Below are positions 53,887-64,000 of a stretch of DNA of 64,000 bases, one piece after another. The first letter of the stretch is position 1. The number at the start of each line of letters is the position of its first letter. The notes beneath the pieces were generated by a model. That model worked only from the letters and a program-made list of their open reading frames with translations. It was not told the DNA's origin and did not search any database. The DNA lies in NCBI GenBank assembly GCA_958295665.1, contig OY282560.1, positions 189,568,561 through 189,632,560 on the forward strand, read 5' to 3'. This DNA comes from Tipula vernalis (Eukaryota; Arthropoda; Insecta; Diptera; Tipulidae). The translations under genes and the position numbers were made by a program.

Positions 53887-54690
53887 TGTTGGTGCGTTTC
53901 GTTCGTAGTTTGGGATACTTAATATGGATTTCTCTTCGCACAAATAAACATTAAACTTATTCTTTAATTTATTTTATAATTATTTATTTATTTAATCAAA
54001 AATCATTGCAGCTCGACAATTATTTGGCAACTGATTTTTAATTGCAGATTTATATTTTTCCAAATATCAAAATATATAATATAAAAATATATATCTAATA
54101 TATAACGATGCATTTGTATAATATGCACTTTACAATACTATACACACAAACCAATTATTTTATTTAAATACATTACAATGAGAAACATTATGTACTAGCT
54201 AATTGCTATAAAATATGTCTATGTAAATATAATTTGGTAATAACACGATGTATAAGAAATACTACCTTGATCAACAAGTTCTCGGAATAACCACCGTGTG
54301 GCGCTCCCATAGTTCCGATTTGAGTTCTGTTTTTTTGTTAAGTTGGTACATCTGTTGTTGATATTACCTCTAAATCTTAGCGTCATAGCTTGACATTTGC
54401 AAAAGTTACGTAGTCAAGAGTACATCTATCTCTGTGTGTGTGTTGCGATTTTTCCATTATTTCCTTTCGGCTGCTGAAACGCGTTCCCGTAATGTTTTTT
54501 TAACTCGATTGAACAGAAAGAAGTCACGGGGAGCAGCAACAGATGTACCAACTTAACAAAAAAACAGAACGCAAATCGGAACGATGGGAGCGCCACACGG
54601 TGCTTCTTCCGAGAACTTGTTGATCAAGGTAGTATATAGACATGAAAAATAAAATAATCGATCAAAACAATACGACCATCGATCGCTACA
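53887..54690 (-). repeat. 5' LTR of the minus-strand gypsy element, split by a MITE
   Basis: It matches the 3' LTR from TGTTGGTGCGTTTCGTTCG to CGATCGCTACA, apart from a different stretch near 53920-53938 and the insertion at 54262-54632. Confidence 0.88.
54262..54632. mobile_element. Mariner-derived MITE
   Basis: The 371-bp unit is flanked by TA. The other LTR copy shows the empty site (AAATATATAGAC, 49936-49947). Inverted ends of about 100 bp begin CTACCTTGATCAACAAG. The left two-thirds match, in inverted orientation, the right end of the mariner at 13222-13767, including the last transposase codons. It is therefore an internal-deletion derivative of that family in which the same end is present at both sides. 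Confidence 0.88.
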
Positions 54691-54694
54691 GCTT

Positions 54695-56940
54695 TGTGTA
54701 TTGAATTATCAAAACTGACAAGCACTTAATTCTATATTGAAAACCTATAGTAGATAAAACAGAAATACATTTATTATTTTTCATTTTGATTAAATTGCAA
54801 ACAGAAAATATTTAATATAAAATAGAAATGGAAAAACGGTTTAGTTGTGAAGTATGTTACGACTGGAGTAAATAAATTAAATTATTGTGGTTCAAGCAAC
54901 GGTACGGCACGTAGCCCATATTCTGTAGCCGTTTGTGACTTAAATATATATTCCGATATCGTTAGTGTTATTGTATTATATAATACATAAGCGATACATA
55001 TTCTTGTTTTTTTATTTTATTTTTAAGCGGGAATTCCTCATCAATAGATGTAATTGTAAATTCGTGATTTCTCTTAGTGATGTTAATCAGACCAATTGAT
55101 TGTATTGTATGTTATCTCTAATGGGAATTGTTTTAGTCATATATTTTTTTTTTTTTGTGAGGGAATATGTTATTCCGAATTTCTAGTGTAGGGGAATTAA
55201 TATATTAATATTAGTATTACCTATACAAACTGATTACAAATAATTTATATAATTACTTGTACATAGGAACAAATTGGTATGACAAGAATATTTAGAAAAA
55301 TAATAATTAGCTATGTCAGAGAGGCCACTGCGGCTATAGTGTTATTTATTGGGAAATAAAATTGGTTATTTTGTTGTGTTTTATATTGTCTTCTGGAACA
55401 GTTTTTTTTGGTAATTGTTTTTTTTAAACTTTACCTATTGCCATACTACCAAAGTTAAATATAATTATAAGGTGTATAAAACGTGCACATAATTGTTAAA
55501 GTTCATTCCCCAAAAGGGCAAAAGTATTTTAAAAAAAGTCCTTTTATTACTTAAACGGGTAAGAATCGCTGTGCAATTTAATGAGTTTGGTACTTTGTTG
55601 AAATTATTATTTTCTTTATCAAGATGGTATCCGTGTGAACAGTCAACGGTGAAACTGGGAAATAAATCAAAACGTTGTTGGATATATACATAGTGCTATA
55701 GTTTTGCGGGTGAGTTTTCTCTGTTGCTGGTTATTTCTGGGATGGTTTGGCTTATATATTTGTTCTTGGTTTGTACAGGGCCTCTAGCCACTTTGAATTG
55801 GTTAAATCGTAAATGTTTATTTATACAAATATACCTGATCATATGCTTGGATAAAACAACAAAGCGACTGACGCATCCAGAAACAACAGATCTTCAATAG
55901 TGTGACCTTGATCAGTAATTTTAAGATCAAGTATAAAGTGTATTATTTATTTCAATTGTTTTTTTTGGTTCTTAAATCTTGTGTTTAAATTATTAAATTT
56001 CTTTTGTATTCTTAAGTTAACACATAGCTACTTAATTATTTAAATTTCTTAAAGTAATTATATTTTATGGTAAAGTGAGTGGTTGTGATCGCAACAAGTA
56101 ACAATCTTTTTCAGAAGGTACAAACCATAAGGAGCCATCGAGTACTCAATGGATACTTAGGGGTGAGTTTTTTTTAGTTTTACAATAAGGTTACAATTAT
56201 TTACAACACACTTAACCATAAAAAATATATTTAAAGAAAGCATCATAGCTGTTTCAAAAAAAAAAAAAATTTCTATGTATTCTTATATTTTATTTAAATA
56301 TAATTAAGTGTTAGTTTAAAGTTCAAAAAATGGAATAATCGTTTTTTTTTGTTGTTGGTGATGAGTAAAGTTTCGTGGTGGATCATATAGCTTTCAAAGT
56401 AAATTTTTTTTTCTTCAAAACGTTTCATGCAACACGATTTTTTTTGTGGTGTCTTAGTTAATATGGCAGCAACGAACCCCCTAGAGGCCACTGAAGTCTA
56501 TCCCTATCAAACGTGTTGGCTGACCATAAAGACGCGTAACAAGTAGTCAAGCTGAAACCTGTAGCTGGAAAAAACTTACATAATTTATAAATTAAGCACA
56601 TTGTGTTTAATAAAATAGCCAATAATGTGGAGATTGCAATATTCCTTGCGTGAAAAATTTTAAAATACATATAAAGAAATCACATATACATATAGAGCTT
56701 GCCTTACTTCTCTTTAAATCGTCGTTATATGTTAAACGCAATCAAAACCCGCATAGGGAGGTGAAAGAACCTCTGTACTGATTGTTCAAACATAATCTTG
56801 ATGCAATGACTTGCTCGTTTTTATATTTTTTGTCAACCAAATTCAATTAAGATTCAGAGACCAGCATTCGAATTCTAACTCGATTTTCATCTTAGGTTAA
56901 CGTAAAATTTAAATATTTCTTTATTCTAATTTCTAATCAA
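54695..56940. other. Non-coding spacer
   Basis: AT-rich with T runs, and no gene or transposon protein is recognised on either strand. The 66-, 65- and 70-codon frames here have no domain features. It may include the 5' UTR of the LINE that follows. Confidence 0.5.
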
Positions 56941-59900
56941 AAAATACCTATTCAGGGTCGCAGTGTTGCTTACAGTAGTCATGATTATCTAGATAATAGT
57001 TCTTATAGTATTAGTTCTTCTGACCATGTTAATACTGCAGCAGTTAGCTGCTCAAAGTTTTTAATCTTTCACCAGAACATCCGAAGTTTACGCGAAAATT
57101 TTGACAAATTTGTGTCGCATTTAAATTCTTTTGGTACTTTACCGGTTGTAATTATTTTATCGGAAATATGGATTTATGACTATGAAATGGATTTTTTCCA
57201 CATTCCTAATTTAAGAGCGCTACAGACGATCCGATTGACGGACCGATTTGGTTGGATTGGATGTAAAATCGGATAGTGTGTATGCGTGTCGGTCCGATAA
57301 AATTAAGTTTACGTGTTGCAATAATAATTATCGGTCGGGTGGGGTTGGTATTTTTTATAATTATAATCTTAACTGTTCCTTTGAGTCAATCAATTTAGAG
57401 TCTGCTGATATCCTTAAGTTAACTGTACAAATTAATAATGATACTTTCATTATTGTTGGTGTTTATCGCCTTCAGTCTGTTTCTGTTGCCAATTTCATTT
57501 CGGAGTTTTCGTCATTCTTAAGTGTAATTAAAAGTAAAAATTTATTTGTTTTAGGTGATTTTAACATTAACATTTTAAATTTGCCTAATAACAGTGACGA
57601 TTATTTATTTATGATGTCCTCTTTTGGTTTGCAGTCTCTGGTTGATTCTCCTACACGTGTTTTTAACTCTAGTGTTTCTTGTATTGATCACGATATGAAG
57701 TTGTTAAAAGCATCCGTTCTTCCATTGTCGATTACTGATCATTGTTTAATTGTATTAGAAATAGTTCTGTCATCCAGTATTAGACTTTCTTCTCATAATA
57801 ACGGCCCATACATATCTTTTGATCTTACTAAATTTTATTCGTTAGTTTTATCGTATAATTTTTTAAATTCTCTTGATAGTGATCCGTCCGCTAGCCTTAA
57901 CAATTTCGTAAGTTGCTTTAACAATATTGCATCGTCTTGTTACATTTCTGTCATTCGAAAATCAAATACCAAGCTTAAACCTTGGATATCTTGCTACTTA
58001 CTTAATTTAATGAAAAAAAGAGGAGAATTAGTGTAAAATGTAGCAAACATCCTAATAACATTAGACTCAAAGAATATTTTTTGAAGTTGTCGAATAAGGT
58101 TAGTTCTTGCGTTAAAGCTGAGAAACTTAGTTACTATAACCGCAAGATTGATGATTGTTCTGGGGATAGTAAGCGTATTTGGTCAGTGGTTAATGATATT
58201 TTATCAAATAATCGACAAGTTTCTATTGATAGAATCTTAAATGATGATGGTATTATTGTTTCTGATTCTATGTTTTAATTGTCAATGAATTTTCTAATTA
58301 TTTTTCAAGAATTGTTAATGAGTTGAAGTTGAATTTTTCATTACCATATGCTTGTAATTCGAGTGGTAATTTTGATTTTTGTGATTCATTTTTTATTGCG
58401 CCAGTTGACAGTGATGAAATTTTAACCATTATAAACAGTCTAAAATCTCGAAAAAGTACGGATTTATTGGGTTTTAGTTCCGATATGTTGAAGTCGGTTG
58501 GCGAATTTGTTTCTCCGGTCCTTTCTGTTCTTATAAATGACTGTTTATCTGTTGGTTTTGTCCCGGATATTTTGAAAACTTCAATTGTTATTCCACTGCA
58601 CAAAAAAGGTAATCGCTTGCTCAAAGAGAACTTTCGTCCTATTGCTCTTCAACCTATTATCTTAAAAATAATTGAAAAAGCCATGAAACCACGAATAGAT
58701 AAATACATTGCTAAACATAATTTTTTATGTGACAATCAGTACGGCTTTAGATCTGGTAGAAGTACTGAGTCTGCCTTGGTTGAATTTCTTAATGGGGTTC
58801 ATCTGTATTTGAATGATAAGCTTGAGGCTTGGGCTGTTTTCATTGACATTAAACGAGCGTTTGATATGGTTGATCATAACTTGCTTCTCAATAAGCTAGA
58901 TCTATCGGGTTTAGAGGTATTTCACAAAAATGGTTTGCTTCTTATTTGAGTAATAGGTATTACAAGGTTAAAATTCAAAGTTCCTTTAGTGTTTCTTTTA
59001 CATTGAATTGTGGTGTTCCTCAGGGTTCTGTCTTGGGTTCATTACTTTTTTTAATTTATATAAATGATATTTTTAGCCTGGGTTTACGTGGAAAAATAAT
59101 AGCCTTTGCGGACGATATGGCTTTAAGTTATTCGGGGTCATGTTTGGACAATATCTCTACCGATATCAATTATGATTGAAAATTGCTACGTGTTTGGTTT
59201 GATCGACATGGTATGATTCTAAGTGAGAAGACTAAAATTATGTTTTTCAAGTTATCTGGGGACCCTTTGTTGAATTATATGCCTGAATTTATCTATCACC
59301 ATTCTAACTGTAATTTCCTGAATTGTAATAATGATTGTTTTAGAATTGAAATTGTTAAGTCCTTCAGATACCTCGGTCTACATCTGGATGTTGGCCTCAA
59401 TTGGAAGTTGCATATTCAACAATTAAAAAGTCAATTGGGTTCTGTTTTGCGTGCAATCTATATGTTGCGCTCTTATTGTTCGCAATCTGTTTTATTAAGT
59501 TTTTATCATGCTTGTGTCGGCTCTCGCTTGAGTTATGGAATTCCCTGTTGGGGTGGTACTTTTAATTGTGCGTTAATTCCTTTAATCACGTTACAAAACC
59601 ATATTATTCGATCCATGTTTTTTATGAGCCGTACTGATTCCTGTTGGCCAGTTTAAGTTGCAAATCAAATTTTTCCGCTGCAACATCTTTATGTTTTTAG
59701 AGTTCTTCGTTTGTTTTATTATCGTAGTGGTCAAAGGGTAGTGAGGTTTGTTTCTGCGTATAATTTTCGTAATAACAATAAATTGTTTTTTAAAATACCA
59801 TCTTTTACTACCGAAACTTTTTGGCGATATTTTCTAGTCATTGGTCCGTACTTCTTTAATTGCCTGCCATTACATATCCGATCACTGATCTCCACTAATT

Positions 59901-60312
59901 CATTTTTGAAGCTGGTGAAAGGTTGGTTATTTGAAAGAAAGAATTTAAAATTTCTTTTTGAGGTTGTAAAATAAATAAAATAATTTTTATTTTTAAATTT
60001 TAAACTTTTGTTGTATCTCTTTTAATTAATTATTTTTTTAATTTTTTTGGTATTTTCTTTTTACTTTATTATCATTTTATTGTTAATTTTGTTTAATTTG
60101 TTTCTTATGTTTTTATTTTTTGATTTTTGCTATTTTTATTATTATTATTATTTTAATTTGACCCCCACCAATTGTTTTAGTTTTAATTTTAGAGGTTTCC
60201 AACACTGTCCTTGACAAAGGAAACCTATCTTCTTGCCATAAAATTTAATCATTTGTATATTTAGTTTCGTAATTTTGTATGGTTTAAGAGAATTAATAAA
60301 TAAATAAATATT
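56941..60312 (+). mobile_element. Non-LTR retrotransposon ORF2, decayed (CR1/jockey group)
   Basis: Endonuclease: FHQNIRSLRENFDKF at 57065, LGDFNINIL at 57555, and the SITDHCLIVLE block at 57735, all in the order of an APE-type endonuclease. RT: PLHKKGNRLLKENFRPIALQ at 58600, YGFRSGRSTESAL, FIDIKRAFDMVDH, GVPQGSVLGSLL and an FADD catalytic box at 59108. The post-RT part runs to 59974 (FRYLGLHLDVGLNWK). The 3' UTR ends in an AATAAATAAATAAA tail near 60293-60306. Stops or frameshifts at about 57220, 58036, 58278, 58950, 59178 and 59655 kill it. No ORF1 was found upstream. Confidence 0.87.
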
Positions 60313-60359
60313 TCTTTTGACCAATGTTAAATTCGGCACTGTAATTGATATTTCTGGTT

Positions 60360-60640
60360 AGAGGTCGGTACGTAATTCTGTTTTAAAAAATTCTGTTTTT
60401 ACAAAATTCTGTTTTTTTCGAAATTTTAGTTTCTCGAAAAATCCTGCTTTGAAAAATTCCGTTTTGCAAAATTCTGTATTTATAAACATAATTGTTGGGT
60501 ATGACTGTACAAAATCAAAATTCTAAAAGAAAAACTCCAAAAAACTATATTCTAAAAAGCAAAATTCCGAAAAACAAAATTCCAAACGCAAAATTCCTGT
60601 ACAAAATTCCAAATATCAAAATTCCATTTTAGCCCATGGA
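60360..60640. repeat. Inverted clusters of an AAAATTCYG word
   Basis: The left half (60374-60482) repeats AAAATTCTGTTTT-type words, and the right half (60508-60632) repeats CAAAATTCCAAA-type words about every 12-20 bases. The left words read as partly complementary to the right ones, so the block can fold on itself. Non-coding. Confidence 0.5.
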
Positions 60641-60999
60641 ATTTTGATTTATTTTCATATTGAATACCTATTCATTGAATAAATGTTTTAAATGAATGAA
60701 ATTATTGTACCTACCTAAATTGGTAAAATAGTTTGAATAATTTATTTGTGGACTTTAATTGCTTGCAACTAAGCGGTAAATGCTTGTAATAAAAACACGT
60801 TGTTATATTTATTATATAGGACAGTTACTATAATTTCCGTTTTTAGTAACTTTGATGCCTTGATTTTCTACAAAATTTAAATTAATATTGACTTAGAGCC
60901 GCACGAATTTAAAAATTATAAAACATCAACACTTACGATTAACCTTTATTACTCATAATATGGAAATTAATTTAGTAACCACGAACAAAGGCAAACAAA

Positions 61000-61490
61000 G
61001 TGTTTGTGTATTATCCCGATTCGCAGAAACAGGCACTATTTTAATGGAGGTGTTCAAACAGAATTAAGTATTTGTGCAAACGTAAAGTGGAAACAAAAAT
61101 TGGTGAATTACGCCATAAAATTGTGGTAAATCCTCTAGATCAGTCGCATGATCCACAAGGTTTTAAACGACATATATATTTAGCAAATGAAAACATAAAA
61201 CGTTTGGCTAAAAATATGACATTCTATACCATCGCAAATAATTCGAAATACTATTCCCGAGCAGCCGAGTATATTTACCTAGTAAATAGGCGCAGAAGGC
61301 TAAAATAACAAAAATCAGGTCGACAGGGAAAAGACCTTTCTACTATTACAGAAATTAACATACCGCAAGATTTACGCTTTCTGGAAGAAGAACTATTTGT
61401 TCTTTCAGAGAAAGAATTTAATGGAGAACACATAATAATTCTCGGTATGAGAACATCTCTAAAATATTTTTTTGGGTGGCGAGGTAAAAA
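61000..61490 (+). pseudogene. MULE-type transposase, N-terminal part (tentative)
   Basis: A basic 78-residue frame (61072-61308) ends at a TAA. A second stretch follows in another frame (IPQDLRFLEEELFVLSEKEF, 61366-61425). Neither has a firm motif on its own. The call rests on position: a clear MULE catalytic segment with the same orientation resumes at 62310 after an inserted LINE. A FLYWCH-type N-terminal domain would be expected here but I cannot confirm one. Confidence 0.4.
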
Positions 61491-61499
61491 TGCACTTAC

Positions 61500-62305
61500 G
61501 CACAATGTGTCGGGCTCCGGTTTCCGGACTACCGACTAAAAACAACTCCAACGCCTCCCCCTTCTACTGCGATGACTTGGAACAGTTTATAACATTACTT
61601 CAGGTCACCCACACTAACAATTTTGCTCTAAACCGAGCACTCTCCTTCCTATCTTAAATACTCCTGTCTAAATAAACCTTTTTGGTTTTTAGGGTAACTT
61701 GCACGTACGCCGCGATATATCTCCAACCATCCTCTCCACGGATAATTAATCTAATAATTTGCATGACACTCTCTGGGGACCATGCTCCCACTTCTTTCTC
61801 CAATGATCGCTTTCGGGCAACTAAATTATCACACTCGAAAAAATGTGCTCCACATGTGCATTCTGGTGACGATACTTTCCCCATTCTATGTAGGTACTGC
61901 CGGAAATATCTGTGACCAGTCAGGTCAGGTAATATCCCACCTCACTGTGCGTCTTCTCAATCCAGGGTCTCAGCTGTTCGATGAGTCTCGCTGTCCATCT
62001 TCCTTTGGTTTCGAAATCTCAGGCTGTCTGCCAGTTACCTAAAGCGCGAGACCTTTCATCCAGGCTCGCTATTTTTTGCCGCCCTCTAATAAGGGTGCTT
62101 CGGAGACTGTGCGATACGATTCCCCAATTCGTAAGGCCCCCCTTCTCTGCACTTGGGGTGGTCGCTTCTGGTAAATCTGCTTGTCCAAAGAATCTGCCCA
62201 TACCTCTTCTCCGTACAGAAGAACGGATTGTATCGCGGACATGAAAAGCCGTTGTTTACTAGATCTTAGGCCACCTATGTTTGCAATAAGGCTGCTTAGG
62301 CCTAC
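61500..62305 (-). pseudogene. R1-type LINE 3' fragment
   Basis: The minus-strand reading starts at about 62300 with LIANIGGLRSSKQRLFMSAI, then SVLLYGEEVWADSL and VQRRGALRIG, the RT C-terminal block of R1-group elements. It ends with SSPECTCGAHFFECDNLVA (61870-61815) and GEDGWRYIAAYVQ. Stops break the middle. It is 5' truncated. It lies within the MULE-like sequence, so it inserted after it. Confidence 0.8.
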
Positions 62306-62309
62306 ATGT

Positions 62310-62887
62310 TGGTTAATGGATGGGACTTCCTATGTTGTGCCGTCTCTCATGAGACAATTGTTTACCATCCATGGAAAGATCGAGGAAAACATCGTGTTAC
62401 TGGTTTTTTGTTTAATGACAAAAAAAGTAAAGAGTGCTACTGGGAGTTCTTTTATGAATTGCATAAAATAGCGAGTGATTATAATATTTGTTGTGAACTA
62501 AAGGGAATAATTACCGGATTTTAGAGGTTGTCTGTTTCATTTCAATAAAATATTTGAAGACAAGTACAGAAAATGAAACTTGCAGCCAAATATGGAAATT
62601 CGGAAAATTTTTGCCTTCAAATTCGAATGATTAAGAGTCTCGGGTTTGTTCCAGCCGAAGAGGTCTTTGACTATTATTCACAAATTATTAATAATTTTGA
62701 CGACACCGACGCTAAAAAACTAAAAGAGTGGTTCAATACAATGTACATATCTAGCAATAAAGTAGGAAGTAGGAAATTTACAGCCGCGAGTTTCGGTCTG
62801 TATAGCAGATGCAGTAAACGAACATTTTCCACGGACGGAAAATTCAGCCAAAGCATGCCATCGATGGCTGAAATTAATTATTTGTAA
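62310..62887 (+). pseudogene. MULE-type transposase, catalytic part
   Basis: CWLMDGTSYVVPSLMRQLFT at 62305-62360 resembles the first catalytic aspartate block of MULE transposases (DGTF, then QLYTIH). In the next frame a short FNDKKSKECYWEFFYELHK stretch follows. The 62573-62887 frame (LQIRMIKSLGFVPAEEVFDYY) fits the part after the core. Frames change at least twice, so it is broken. The family name is inferred from these blocks. Confidence 0.6.
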
Positions 62888-64000
62888 GAAAAGATCCGGA
62901 CTCTACAACATCATAAATGAATTGCGGAAAGAATTGATAGTGTCGAAAAATGAAATTAACAGATTTGGGAGTGGGGATTTGTCAAAATAAATTGAATAAT
63001 CAAAAATATCAACATGTCAAAAGATTATTTTAAAAAGGATTATTTTAGAAAGGATTTTTGGCGAAAAATTGCAGTTAACATTAATTTAATAAAATACATT
63101 TTTGAAATTTTGTTCTTATGATTTTGAAATTGGAATTATTGTTTTTGGTGATTTGTACTATAGAATAGCTTATTATATTATTTCAGATTTTGGAATTTTT
63201 TGTACAGGGATTTTTTTTTTTGTTGGAATAAAGGGTCAATCCCTAATTTTTGTCACTAACTTATCCATCAATTATCTACTACGAAAAATTATTTACTATT
63301 CGTGCTGAGTCCATTGTTATGGAATATTTTGTATAATTGTGTGCTTAGACTTCGCATATCTGAGAAACCAAAAGCGGGGCGTTGCGATTAAGTTGGTGGG
63401 CAAATTTAAGGTCGCAGCCGAAGGTTGTTAGCATACCATTAGACGGAGTTGGCATTAATCTCGAGCAGGAAAAGGCATGAAACCATTGCCATTCAGGTGG
63501 GTAATTCTACTAAGATCAGGTATTTTTTTTAGAGTGGGTGCTCGTTGCCCAGAGCACTGCGGCCATTGAGGCCTATTGTGCATCTCTAGAGATTTCCTTA
63601 CGTGAGATATAGGTATATATCCCTGATAAACGCCGCTACCTGATGCATATCCAGTGGGTCGGCGTTAGGCCACTGGATTATGTGGAGGATAGCATCGCCT
63701 GTGAATAGTAGAATTATTATGGAAGATAGCATCGCATGTGAATAGTGGAGTAGGTGGGGGTTATAGATGTGTTCATCTTCAAAGATCAGGTAAAGGAGAA
63801 AGGTGGATGCAGCATACCGATGGTGTACACTAAGAAGATCCGTCTATTTCGCTCGGTGTCAGATTATGCGGCGTTGGAACGATTGATATAAGGGATAAAG
63901 TACAGTCCAACATACCAATGATGGATACTTGGTTGACCGCAAACAAGGTGAAGTTGGCTTCCATCTGACCCAGTTGAAGGACATGTGTTTTTCTTCTGCC
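62888..64000. other. Unassigned right edge
   Basis: 62888-63300 is AT-rich with no gene. From about 63340 the base composition becomes clearly more GC-rich and looks like old coding sequence (for example YIPDKRRYLMHIQWVGVRPL at about 63610-63670), but stops intervene and I do not recognise a family. An ATAGCATCGC(C/A)TGTGAATAGT word is tandemly repeated at 63691 and 63726. Confidence 0.4.

Larger units (their letters stand above)
49572..54690 (-). mobile_element. Ty3/gypsy element, complete ends, decayed coding region
   Basis: Minus-strand element bounded by LTRs at 49572-50024 (3') and 53887-54690 (5', enlarged by a MITE). LTR ends are TGTAGCG...CCAACA, and GCTT flanks both sides (49568-49571 and 54691-54694). 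The primer-binding site is TGGTGACCACGACG at the inner edge of the 5' LTR. The polypurine tract is GGAGAGGGAG next to the 3' LTR. Most of Gag is unrecognisable (53160-53886), pol has frameshifts, and a segment between protease and RT is missing. Confidence 0.9.

Overview
The window is an AT-rich eukaryotic segment, most likely from an insect. Short spliced host genes have GT-AG introns and AATAAA signals. The transposons belong to classic insect lineages: gypsy elements with env, BEL/Pao, mariner, R1-type and other non-LTR elements, and MITEs. A fly is plausible, but the sequence alone does not fix the species.

Three host genes can be assembled. A glycerol kinase 5-like gene (GK5, + strand) has five exons, from 4827 to 25497. 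RpL18 (+ strand, three exons, 25983-26834) encodes ribosomal protein eL18. Folliculin (FLCN, - strand, five exons, 28700 down to 27090) is tail-to-tail with RpL18. All exon phases close and each protein is close to family length. No operon-like linkage is expected.

Layout. 1-4826 is gene-free and holds a CACCAT hexamer satellite of about 1 kb. 4935-23499 is the 18.6-kb first intron of GK5. It is a graveyard of minus-strand transposons: gypsy integrase, mariner, LINE, an env remnant, a LINE split by a second mariner, a BEL/Pao element and another gypsy. 23500-28700 is the host gene block. 28701-31921 holds two MITEs with probable TTA duplications. 31922-41437 is a stack of three LTR insertions in one TA-rich tract: a reversed solo LTR; a young element with identical LTRs whose single ORF joins SAP-domain Gag and protease to an integrase tail; and an env-bearing gypsy element with a deletion that fuses integrase to env. 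42283-48631 contains two very large palindromes separated by a LINE 3' fragment. 49572-54690 is a complete-ended gypsy element (TSD GCTT) with a decayed pol; a mariner-derived MITE sits in one of its LTRs. 56941-60312 is a LINE, and 61000-62887 is a MULE-like transposase split by an R1-type LINE fragment.

The most unusual items are the two adjacent LTR elements with in-frame deletion fusions, the triple insertion into one TA tract, the two giant foldback palindromes (one with tRNA-like boxes, one with internal tandem repeats) and the long hexamer satellite. I found no clear sign of a wholly new enzymatic system.
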